Below are positions 1 to 5,730 of a stretch of 7,418 nt of DNA, in pieces. The notes beneath the pieces are model-generated. The model made no database searches, was not told the DNA's origin, and saw only the letters and a program-made list of their open reading frames with translations. Origin of the DNA: an uncultured Eggerthellaceae bacterium (GTDB lineage Bacteria; Actinomycetota; Coriobacteriia; Coriobacteriales; Eggerthellaceae); contig CABVEH010000055.1 in the NCBI GenBank assembly GCA_902497215.1, positions 1 to 7,418 on the forward strand, written 5' to 3'. The translations under genes were made by a program, and so were the position numbers. The first letter of the stretch is position 1; each line of letters opens with the position of its first letter.

Positions 1-15
1 GGAGCCGAGAAATCC

Positions 16-32
16 ACTCGGCGAAGCCGAGT
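16..32. repeat. Perfect inverted repeat (hairpin), possible transcript end without U-tract
   Basis: ACTCGGC (16-22) and GCCGAGT (26-32) are exact reverse complements around a GAA loop, or TTC on the minus strand. The hairpin begins about 70 nt after the gluQ stop codon on the minus strand, a plausible place for a 3'-end structure. What follows it on the minus strand (GGATTTCTC) has only three consecutive T, so it is a poor intrinsic terminator. It could equally be an RNA-stabilising hairpin or part of a dispersed intergenic repeat. The GCCGAG copy at 4-9 could pair with the same CTCGGC arm in an alternative fold. Confidence 0.5.
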
Positions 33-45
33 TAGTTCGAGGCGA

Positions 46-55
46 CGACGCGTCG
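46..55. repeat. 10-bp perfect palindrome CGACGCGTCG
   Basis: The ten bases read the same on both strands. Such a short palindrome in GC-rich DNA may be chance. It stands out only because it lies 13 bases from the perfect hairpin at 16-32 in the only sizeable non-coding stretch of the window. It could be a protein-binding half-site pair or part of a repeat element; nothing here decides between these. Confidence 0.35.
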
Positions 56-102
56 GAGCGAGGGCATGGGCCGCCTGTTCGCGATAAACGACCCTGTTTT
101 CC

Positions 103-1050
103 TCACGAGTAAGCAATCGAGACGACACCTTCGTACTTCTCCTTCATCGACGCAGAGTCAAAATGCGCAAGAAGCTGCTCGGGGGTCGTGGGTGAGTCTT
201 CGGGCTGAAGGCCGCCGACGTAGGCGACGTGCCCAAGCACCGCCTGTGGGCTTCCACAGGCCGACAGAAGCTCGTTCAAGGCCGCGTCCTTGTTCCTTTT
301 CGCAAGCCGCCTTCCGTCCTTTGCACAGAACAGCGGGAAATGGGCGTATTGCGGCGTTTCAAGCCCCAGAAGGCGTTGCAGGTGGATCTGCTGCGGGGTG
401 GACACAAGAAGGTCGTAGCCTCGTGCGACGCAGTTCACGCCTTGCGCAGCGTCGTCCACCACCACGGCAAGCTGGTAGGCGAATCCGCCGTCGGACCGCC
501 TGACGATGAAGTCTCCGCATTCGGAGTCGAGTTTCTGCGCGAAACGGCCCTGGTACAGGTCGTCGAACCCAACGGTTTCCGAGGGCACCGCAAGCCTTTG
601 GGAAGGCCCCCTTCCCTCTTTCTCGAGCTTGCGGTCGAGACGCTTCCGATCGTCGAGGGATAGCTTCCTGCACCGGCCGCCGTATACCGCCTTCTCGCCC
701 ATTCCGTGCGGAGCCGACTGTGCGTTGATTTCGGCGCGCGAGCAGTAACAGGGATACGTGAGCCCCGCTTCCTTCAGCTTGTCGAAGGCCTTCCTGTAGG
801 CATCTTGCCGGTCGTGCTGATAGAATGGTCCGTCGTCCCAGAACAGCCCCAAGGCCTCGAAGTCGCGCATTGCGGCGTCGGCGAACTCCTTGCGCGAACG
901 GCCCTCGTCGAGGTCCTCTATGCGCAGCACGATCTTCCCGCCCTGCGACTTCGCGAGAAGCCACGAGTTCAGGGCCGCGAACACGTTCCCTGCGTGCATG
1001 ACTCCCGTCGGAGAGGGCGCGAACCTTCCAACGACGGCGTTGCCGCCCAT
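103..1050 (-). CDS. gluQ: Glutamyl-Q tRNA(Asp) synthetase (GluQ-RS)
   Basis: This is a 315-residue truncated paralogue of glutamyl-tRNA synthetase. In the known family it activates glutamate and attaches it to the queuosine base in the anticodon of tRNA(Asp), not to the tRNA 3' end. Visible features are the class I signature FAPSPTG at 10-16 followed by MHAGN (18-22, the HIGH equivalent), RIEDLDEGR at 43-51, and a zinc site with Cys101, Cys103, Tyr123 and Cys127 (CYC ... YGGRC, as in the E. coli YadB family). RGYDLLVSTPQQ follows at 210-221, and LAKRNKD at 249-255 sits at the KMSKS position. The protein ends soon after the catalytic core, so the anticodon-binding domain of true GltX is absent; this separates the two. 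The start at GGGCGGC-coded MGGNAVV places FAPSPTG where the family has it; longer in-frame starts run into paaK. Only 2 nt separate it from the paaK stop and no strong Shine-Dalgarno is visible, so translation probably depends on coupling to paaK. Confidence 0.9.
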   Translation of the reverse strand: MGGNAVVGRFAPSPTGVMHAGNVFAALNSWLLAKSQGGKIVLRIEDLDEGRSRKEFADAAMRDFEALGLFWDDGPFYQHDRQDAYRKAFDKLKEAGLTYPCYCSRAEINAQSAPHGMGEKAVYGGRCRKLSLDDRKRLDRKLEKEGRGPSQRLAVPSETVGFDDLYQGRFAQKLDSECGDFIVRRSDGGFAYQLAVVVDDAAQGVNCVARGYDLLVSTPQQIHLQRLLGLETPQYAHFPLFCAKDGRRLAKRNKDAALNELLSACGSPQAVLGHVAYVGGLQPEDSPTTPEQLLAHFDSASMKEKYEGVVSIAYS

Positions 1051-1052
1051 CG

Positions 1053-2441
1053 TCAGCTTCTGCGGTCGTCCACGTGCTTGGCCTTGCCAGCCGTGCGCTC
1101 GATTCCGCCTGGCTCGACCAGCTTGACGTTCACGCCGACGAGCAGAGTGCCGTCCAGCTTCGACTTCACCTTGTCCTTTATCTCGTTCATCTTCTCGAAC
1201 GAGTCGCTGAACGCCTCGGGGCGGATCTCGGTCTCGACGGTGAGCGAGTCCATGCCGTTGACCGTCTCCACGACGATGTGGTAGTGCGGCGTGACCTCCT
1301 CGACGTCTTTCAGCACGTCTTCCACCTGGCTCGGGAACACGTTGGTTCCACGGATGATCAGCATGTCGTCGCTGCGCGAACGCACCTTGTCCATGCGCGC
1401 CATGGTCCTGCCGCATTCGCAGGAGTCGGTGTGCACGCGCGTCAGGTCGTGCGTGCGGTAGCGGAGCACGGGGATGCCCTGCTTGTCCAGCGGCGTGAGA
1501 ACCAGTTCGCCGAACTCGCCTTCTGGCAGCGTCTCGCCCGTCTCGGGGTCGACCACCTCCCACAGGAAATGGTCTTCGGCGATGTGCTGCTGGAAGCGCT
1601 GTGCCAGGCACTCGCCGGATACGCCTGGCCCCATCACCTCGGTGAGCCCGTAGTTGTCCGTGCATACTATGTGCATGCGGCTCTCGATCTCGTCCTTCAG
1701 GGCCGGAGGGCACGGCTCGCCGCCGAAGAGGCCCACGCGAAGCGACGAAGACTCCCAGTCGTAGCCGAGCTGCTCCCCCACTTCGCATATGCGCATCGCG
1801 TACGACGGCGTGGCCACCAGCACGGTGGTGCCGTAGTCCTCGATCATGCTTATATGGCGCTCGGTGTTGCCGCTTCCAGCGGGTATCATGGCGCAGCCCA
1901 GCTTCTGCAGCCCGTAATGCAAGCCGAAGCCGCCGGTGAACATGCCGTACCCGAAGGCCATCTGTGCGACGTCTCCGGGAACGACCCCGGCCATCTGCAC
2001 GAGGCGGGCTATGCAGTCGCTCCACACGTCCATGTCGTCGTGCGTGTAGCCGACCACGATCGGCTTCCCGGTGGTTCCGGAAGAGGCGTGCAGCTCGACG
2101 ATCTCGTCCATGGGGACGGCGAACATCCCGAAGGGGAACGTCTCGCGCAGTGCGGACTTGTCGGTGAATGGAAGCTTCCTGACGTCGTCGAGCGTCCTGA
2201 TGTCGTCGGGAGACACCCCTGACTCGTCCATCCTCTTGGCGTAGTAAGGCACCTTGTCGTAGGCGTACCTGACCTGCTTCTTCAGCTTCTCCAGCTGCAG
2301 CTCGCGGATGCGTTCCCTGTCCATGCATTCGACTTCCGGCATGAATATGGGGAGCTGGTCGAAGGCGCCTGCCTTGGCTGCCTGGATCGCCTGCCCCTTC
2401 TTGCGGATGTCGTAGACCGTCCCTTGCATCGGTTCGTTCAT
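1053..2441 (-). CDS. paaK: Phenylacetate-CoA ligase family (aryl-acetate:CoA ligase, AMP-forming)
   Basis: This 462-residue cytoplasmic enzyme belongs to the PaaK branch of the ANL adenylating superfamily, which converts phenylacetate or related arylacetates, ATP and CoA to the acyl-CoA, AMP and PPi. Motifs in order: HASSGTTGKP at 118-127 (ATP/phosphate loop), DNYGLTEVMGPG at 262-273, YRTHDL at 328-333 (adenosine-ribose aspartate), RSRSDDMLIIRG at 354-365 (hinge region), and ERTAGKAKHV at 448-457 near the C-terminus with the expected catalytic lysine. The start is chosen because GGAAGG at 2446-2451 lies 4 nt upstream. It gives about 30 residues before the conserved PEVECMDRE core, longer than many PaaK proteins; Met34 has no visible ribosome site. 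It follows the ACT gene by 20 nt and precedes gluQ by 2 nt. Its position behind iorAB implies that its substrate is an arylacetate made or used by that enzyme. The exact acid (phenyl-, indole- or hydroxyphenylacetate) cannot be read from the sequence. Confidence 0.9.
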   Translation of the reverse strand: MNEPMQGTVYDIRKKGQAIQAAKAGAFDQLPIFMPEVECMDRERIRELQLEKLKKQVRYAYDKVPYYAKRMDESGVSPDDIRTLDDVRKLPFTDKSALRETFPFGMFAVPMDEIVELHASSGTTGKPIVVGYTHDDMDVWSDCIARLVQMAGVVPGDVAQMAFGYGMFTGGFGLHYGLQKLGCAMIPAGSGNTERHISMIEDYGTTVLVATPSYAMRICEVGEQLGYDWESSSLRVGLFGGEPCPPALKDEIESRMHIVCTDNYGLTEVMGPGVSGECLAQRFQQHIAEDHFLWEVVDPETGETLPEGEFGELVLTPLDKQGIPVLRYRTHDLTRVHTDSCECGRTMARMDKVRSRSDDMLIIRGTNVFPSQVEDVLKDVEEVTPHYHIVVETVNGMDSLTVETEIRPEAFSDSFEKMNEIKDKVKSKLDGTLLVGVNVKLVEPGGIERTAGKAKHVDDRRS

Positions 2442-2461
2442 CGTGCCTTCCAATCGTGACG

Positions 2462-2887
2462 CTAGATGAAGCTTACGGAGGATATCTCGTGCTGTCCCAC
2501 GAGCTCGACCGGCTCGCCTTCGAGGATCCTCTCGGCGCCGTCGACGTCGGTCGTGTTCAACACTATATATGTGGAAATCAAGGAATAGCTGTACGAGACG
2601 TTGACGCCGCATGCGGCCAGCACGCCCATTATGCGCGCCAGCTCGCCGGGCCTGTCGGCCAGCTTTATGCACAGCACCTGCGACGTAGTGAAGGCCGACC
2701 CCGCCTGCTTGAGCGCCTCGGTGGCCTCGTCGGGCTTGTCGACCACGAAGCGGGCTATTCCGTACTCACCGGTGTCGGAGACGGCGTAGCCGCGCACGTT
2801 GACCTCGGCGGACTCGAACACCTTCAGCACGCGGACCAGGTGGCCGGGCTTGCTTTCGGTGAAGACGCTTATCTGCGAAACGGTCAT
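2462..2887 (-). CDS. Tandem ACT-domain protein, probable amino-acid sensor of the ior operon
   Basis: This 141-residue cytoplasmic protein consists of two ACT domains and nothing else. The first spans about residues 3-70 (ISVFTESKPGHLVRVL opening, then VNVRGY). The second spans about 72-138 (LCIKLADRPGELARIM opening, then VNVSYSYS). The pattern of a strand, a D/ESKPG or DRPGEL turn and a helix is typical of ACT ligand-binding folds, which usually bind amino acids and regulate an enzyme or regulator. No DNA-binding or catalytic domain is attached, so it must act on a partner. It lies between iorB and the PaaK-like ligase, a known neighbourhood for this family, which suggests feedback from an aromatic or branched amino acid; the ligand is inference. 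AGGAGG lies 6 nt upstream of ATG, and its first bases are the iorB stop codon. Confidence 0.88.
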   Translation of the reverse strand: MTVSQISVFTESKPGHLVRVLKVFESAEVNVRGYAVSDTGEYGIARFVVDKPDEATEALKQAGSAFTTSQVLCIKLADRPGELARIMGVLAACGVNVSYSYSLISTYIVLNTTDVDGAERILEGEPVELVGQHEISSVSFI

Positions 2888-2893
2888 ATGGAA

Positions 2894-2900
2894 CCTCCTA
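2894..2900 (-). promoter_or_regulatory. Shine-Dalgarno fused to the iorB stop codon
   Basis: On the minus strand the bases read TAGGAGG. TAG (2900-2898) is the iorB stop codon and AGGAGG (2899-2894) is a consensus ribosome site 6 nt before the ACT-gene ATG. A ribosome ending iorB therefore stops on the initiation site of the next gene. Confidence 0.85.
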
Positions 2901-3482
2901 GCTGGCCATGTGCTCTTCGGCGAAGGACCTTCCGGCGCGGAATGCGGCGACGTTTACGTCGACCGTCTTCGGCGGGACGCTGGCCGAGACGGAATCTACC
3001 CACAGCGCCTCGTCGAAGTCCAGAAGCGCGGAAAGCGCGCCAAGCATGACGACGTTCGCGCACTTGGCGTTCCCGGCCTCTCGTGCTATCGCATCGGCTG
3101 GGACCATCAGCGCGCCTGCATCCTGCAGGATTGCGTCGGAATCTCCGGGAAGGCTCGCACGTCCCGTCAGCACCGATGCGGGCTTCACCACCTCGTCGTT
3201 GACCACCAGGTGGCCTCCCGACCTCAGCTGGTCGAGGTTGCGAAGCGCCTCGAGCTTGTCGAAGGATACGAGCAGGTCGGACTCCCCTGCCCCCGACACC
3301 ATCGACTTCACTTCCCTTCCGAAGGTGACGACGGTGGTCACGGACCCCCCGCGCTGGGCCATTCCGTGGATCTCGGACACCTTCACGTCGAGCCCGCTGG
3401 CCAAGGCGACGTCGGCGGCGACATGGGCGGCAAGGATCGTTCCCTGCCCCCCTACCCCGCAAAGCAAAACCCTGCAAGTCAT
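2898..3482 (-). CDS. iorB: Indolepyruvate ferredoxin oxidoreductase, beta subunit (IorB)
   Basis: The 194-residue small subunit carries the gamma-type domain of 2-oxoacid:ferredoxin oxidoreductases. With IorA it performs the thiamine diphosphate-dependent, CoA-dependent oxidation of arylpyruvates to arylacetyl-CoA and CO2, reducing ferredoxin. It shows the domain's glycine motif GVGGQG at 9-14, then SEIHGMAQRGGSV at 36-48 and NVVMLGAL at 143-150, all typical of IorB. Length matches the family (about 190-200). The start MTCRVLLCG places the glycine motif close to the N-terminus as expected. A longer in-frame opening upstream reads inside iorA and is not used. TAGGTG at 3488-3493, formed partly from the iorA stop, lies 5 nt before ATG, with AAGG just upstream of it. 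The gap to iorA is 8 nt and to the ACT gene 10 nt. Confidence 0.93.
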   Translation of the reverse strand: MTCRVLLCGVGGQGTILAAHVAADVALASGLDVKVSEIHGMAQRGGSVTTVVTFGREVKSMVSGAGESDLLVSFDKLEALRNLDQLRSGGHLVVNDEVVKPASVLTGRASLPGDSDAILQDAGALMVPADAIAREAGNAKCANVVMLGALSALLDFDEALWVDSVSASVPPKTVDVNVAAFRAGRSFAEEHMAS

Positions 3483-3487
3483 GAACA

Positions 3488-3493
3488 CACCTA
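3488..3493 (-). promoter_or_regulatory. Shine-Dalgarno fused to the iorA stop codon
   Basis: The minus strand reads TAGGTG, where TAG (3493-3491) is the iorA stop codon. It lies 5 nt before the iorB ATG and is preceded by AAGG. It is weaker than the site of the ACT gene but supports the chosen iorB start and coupled synthesis of the two subunits. Confidence 0.6.
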
Positions 3494-5215
3494 CCTTACG
3501 ATGGCGTCGAATCGGCAGTACTGGGCGCATTGCCCGCATCCGATGCACAGGCTTGCGTCGATGTATGAAAGGCCGGTGCCTTCCTCCTTGCCTATGGCCG
3601 GGCATCCGAGCGTCAGGCATACCCCGCATCCGGTGCAGTTGGCGACGAAGAAGGGTTCCTCCCTCCTGCGGTCCAGCAGCACGCAGGGCCTTTTGAACAC
3701 GATGACGGAAAGCCTGTCGTCGGCGGACGTGGCCTCCTTGATGGCGGCGCGTGTGGCCGCGACGTCGTCGGGGTCGACCACGCGCACGTCGTCGATGCCC
3801 AGCGAGCGGACGACCTTCTCCAGGTCAAGCTCGTGGTTCTCGCGGTCCTGCAGGTTGACGCCGTTGAAGGGGTTGCCTTGGCGCCCCGTCATGGCGGTGG
3901 TCCTGTTGTCCAGGATGCAGACCGTCCCGGTGCCGTTGTTGTATGCGGTGGAGACGAGCGAGGACAGTCCCGAATGCCCGAAGGTCGAATCGCCTATGAC
4001 CGCGACCACCGGCCTGTGTTCCTGCCCGGCGAGGGCAAGTTCGATGCCATGCGCCATGGACACGGAAGCTCCCATGTCGACGCATGTGTCCATGCACGAA
4101 AGAGGCGGAAGCGCGCCAAGCGTGTAGCAGCCTATGTCGCCGGTGACGATGGCCTTGATGCGCGAGAGCTCCTTGAACACCGTCCTGTGAGGACAGCCCG
4201 GGCAAAGGGCGGGAGGCCGCGGAGGAAGCCCTTCGGGCGACGGCTTGTGGGGTGGTTCGGGCATTCCGAACGCCTCCTTGACCGCCTGGGGCGACAGCTC
4301 GCCTGCCTCAGGAAGGGGATTCGACGGGTCGTCGACGTGCACGCCCAGCGCCTTCACGGCGTTGGTGAGGTATTCCGACGCCTCTTCGACGACGTAGAGC
4401 CTGCCCACCTTCGACGCGAAGTCGGCGACAGTGCACGCAGGAAGCGGGTAAGTGACGCCAAGCTTCAGGACCGAGGCGTCGGGAAGCGCTTCGGACACGT
4501 GCTGGTAGGCCGCGCCCGAGCAAATCACCCCGACGTCTTTGGAGCGCATCTCGACCTTGTTGAGGCCGCACGAATCGGCCCACTCCTCGAGCCTTTCGAT
4601 GCGGTCTATCTGGTCGACGCGGCGGACCTTTGCGTAAAGGGGCATCATCACCCACTTGGAAGGGTCCTTCTCGTAGCCTTTTTCCACAGCGTCGCCTGCC
4701 GGGCGCGGATCGACGGGCGTGCGGGTGTGCGACACGCGCACGGTGGACCTGACGATCACGGGAACGTCGAACTCCTCGGAGAGATCGTAGGCCTGGCGTG
4801 CGAAGTCGTAGGCCTCCTGCGAATCGGCGGGGTCAAGCACGGGAACGTGCGCAGCAGCGCCGTAGTAGTGCGTGTCCTGCTCGTTCTGCGACGAGTGCAT
4901 GCCCGGGTCGTCGGCCGCAAGAACGACCAGACCGCCGTTCACGCCGGTGTATGCCGCAGTGAACAGCGGGTCGGCTGCGACGTTGACGCCGACGTGCTTC
5001 ATGGTGACAAGAGTGCGCGCGCCTGCTGCGGATGCGCCTATGGCGACCTCCATGGCCACCTTCTCGTTCGTGCACCATTCGGCGTACGTGCCGTCGATCT
5101 TCGCGAACGACTCCAGCGTCTCGGTCGAAGGCGTGCCGGGGTAGCCTACCCCTATCGTGGCGCCGGCGTCTGCCGCCCCCGCTGCGACGGCCTCGTTTCC
5201 TGACATGAGCTGCAT
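3491..5215 (-). CDS. iorA: Indolepyruvate ferredoxin oxidoreductase, alpha subunit (IorA)
   Basis: This 574-residue cytoplasmic subunit carries the thiamine diphosphate site and the Fe-S clusters. The N-terminal pyrimidine-binding domain has the signature YPGTPSTE at 25-32 and a conserved HVGVNVAADP at 74-83. The family motif LCPGCPHR is at 337-344. The diphosphate-binding domain has GDIGCYTLG (359-367) and GDSTFGHSG (408-416), with the metal/TPP ligands completed near LDNRTTAMTG (435-444). A C-terminal two-cluster ferredoxin domain has Cys527/530/533/538 (spacing 2-2-4) and Cys557/560/563/567 (spacing 2-2-3). The last cysteine is followed by Arg where Pro is more usual. Length is at the short end of the family. 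AGGGGG 5 nt upstream favours Met1 over Met4. It is 9 nt after the FHA gene and 8 nt before iorB. Substrates of the family are indolepyruvate, phenylpyruvate and 4-hydroxyphenylpyruvate; preference is not readable here. Confidence 0.95.
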   Translation of the reverse strand: MQLMSGNEAVAAGAADAGATIGVGYPGTPSTETLESFAKIDGTYAEWCTNEKVAMEVAIGASAAGARTLVTMKHVGVNVAADPLFTAAYTGVNGGLVVLAADDPGMHSSQNEQDTHYYGAAAHVPVLDPADSQEAYDFARQAYDLSEEFDVPVIVRSTVRVSHTRTPVDPRPAGDAVEKGYEKDPSKWVMMPLYAKVRRVDQIDRIERLEEWADSCGLNKVEMRSKDVGVICSGAAYQHVSEALPDASVLKLGVTYPLPACTVADFASKVGRLYVVEEASEYLTNAVKALGVHVDDPSNPLPEAGELSPQAVKEAFGMPEPPHKPSPEGLPPRPPALCPGCPHRTVFKELSRIKAIVTGDIGCYTLGALPPLSCMDTCVDMGASVSMAHGIELALAGQEHRPVVAVIGDSTFGHSGLSSLVSTAYNNGTGTVCILDNRTTAMTGRQGNPFNGVNLQDRENHELDLEKVVRSLGIDDVRVVDPDDVAATRAAIKEATSADDRLSVIVFKRPCVLLDRRREEPFFVANCTGCGVCLTLGCPAIGKEEGTGLSYIDASLCIGCGQCAQYCRFDAIVR

Positions 5216-5220
5216 CGGTG

Positions 5221-5227
5221 CCCCCTA
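5221..5227 (-). promoter_or_regulatory. Shine-Dalgarno fused to the FHA-gene stop codon
   Basis: The minus strand reads TAGGGGG, with TAG (5227-5225) as the stop codon of the FHA gene and AGGGGG (5226-5221) 5 nt before the iorA ATG. It fixes the iorA start at Met1 and links translation of iorA to that of the FHA gene. Confidence 0.7.
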
Positions 5228-5674
5228 CTCTGCCGGCAGTTCCTCGTAGATGAAGTCGTACTTCCCTATCTGGACGTAGTCGCCCGGGCGAAGCGCGTGC
5301 TGCGACACCGTCTTGTTGTTGACCCACACGCCGTTGAACGAGTGAAGGTCGCGTATCACGAACGCATCGGCATGCCTGACGAGCTCGGCATGCTCGCGGG
5401 AGACGGTCATGTCGTTGAGGAAGATGTCGCACTCAGGGTTGCGCCCTATGGTTATGGGATCGCTTTCGAGCGGGTATTCGAGCCCGACCTGGGGCCCTCT
5501 CACCATGCGGAGCACCGGCCGCGCGTCTTCGTCGGAGCTGGCGCCGCCGACGCCTCCCCTCGGAACCACCGGGCTGAACTCCTGCGTCTTCTCTGTGAGC
5601 CTGAACCCGCAGACCGGGCACGTGGAGGCACCCTGGTCCACTTCGGTCTGGCATACTGGGCAAATGCGTGTCAT
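5225..5674 (-). CDS. Zinc-ribbon/FHA-domain protein
   Basis: This small cytoplasmic protein has 149 residues from the preferred start. Two CPVC knuckles (residues 5-8 and 19-22) form a short zinc ribbon. A linker follows (about 30-53), then a forkhead-associated domain (about 54-145). The FHA core is clear: IGRNPECDI, then the SREH pair (Ser92, His95), then DLHSFNGVWVNN. FHA domains bind phosphothreonine peptides, so it probably docks on a protein phosphorylated by a Ser/Thr kinase; no kinase gene is in the window. The start is uncertain. GAGAGG at 5684-5689 touches an ATG at 5681-5683 with no spacer but lies 9 nt before the ATG at 5672-5674, so I prefer the second; the first adds Met-Pro-Arg. 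The gene lies 9 nt before iorA and about 56 nt after the carboxypeptidase gene, so it belongs more to the ior operon than to the cell-wall pair. Its function there is unknown. Confidence 0.87.
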   Translation of the reverse strand: MTRICPVCQTEVDQGASTCPVCGFRLTEKTQEFSPVVPRGGVGGASSDEDARPVLRMVRGPQVGLEYPLESDPITIGRNPECDIFLNDMTVSREHAELVRHADAFVIRDLHSFNGVWVNNKTVSQHALRPGDYVQIGKYDFIYEELPAE

Positions 5675-5713
5675 GCGGGGCATCCTCTCGGGAAGTCTAC
5701 GTTCGGTTCTTCA

Positions 5714-5719
5714 ATTGTA
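5714..5719 (-). promoter_or_regulatory. Candidate -10 element before the FHA-ior genes (weak)
   Basis: TACAAT on the minus strand differs from TATAAT at one base and lies in the most AT-rich spot between the carboxypeptidase stop and the FHA start, about 40 nt before that start. The best -35-like hexamer nearby is TTGAGC (5740-5745), but the spacer of 20 nt is too long for a standard sigma-70 promoter. If real, it would let the ior genes be transcribed apart from the cell-wall genes. Confidence 0.25.
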
Positions 5720-5730
5720 AGGCTTGTTCG

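Larger units (their letters stand above)
1..102. other. Non-coding region downstream of gluQ with hairpin and palindrome
   Basis: No convincing gene is visible here. The plus strand is open in one frame from base 1 to a TAA at 85-87, but the peptide is Arg/Ser/Ala-rich with no recognisable motif, so I do not call it. The region holds a perfect 7-bp hairpin (16-32), a 10-bp palindrome (46-55) and a second copy of GCCGAG at 4-9. It lies just past the stop of the last gene of the minus-strand operon, so it is where a transcript end or an intergenic repeat would be expected. Confidence 0.6.

Noticed and set aside
1..102. tRNA gene or integron attC-like site
   Set aside because: No cloverleaf arms, no GTTCRANNC-type T-loop with matching stem, and GTTAGTT does not fit the attC core GTTRRRY.
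1074..2222. Long plus-strand open frame inside paaK
   Set aside because: It is the antisense shadow of a strongly supported gene, with His/Arg/Val-rich composition and no motif. Long antisense frames are expected in GC-rich DNA.
1051..2328. N-terminally extended version of gluQ running through paaK
   Set aside because: The added sequence is Arg/Gly/His-rich out-of-frame paaK. The synthetase signature begins ten residues after the ATG at 1050.
3441..3460. G-rich run on the minus strand (possible G-quadruplex or slippery site)
   Set aside because: It encodes the conserved GVGGQG motif of IorB with GGG codons. Only three separate G tracts of three or more are present, and the frame continues normally.
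2799..5203. Plus-strand open frames opposite iorB and iorA
   Set aside because: Both are shadows of iorA/iorB, whose Fe-S, TPP and glycine motifs are intact on the minus strand.
5684..5730. Terminator between dacA and the FHA gene
   Set aside because: I found no inverted repeat followed by a T-run on the minus strand in this gap.
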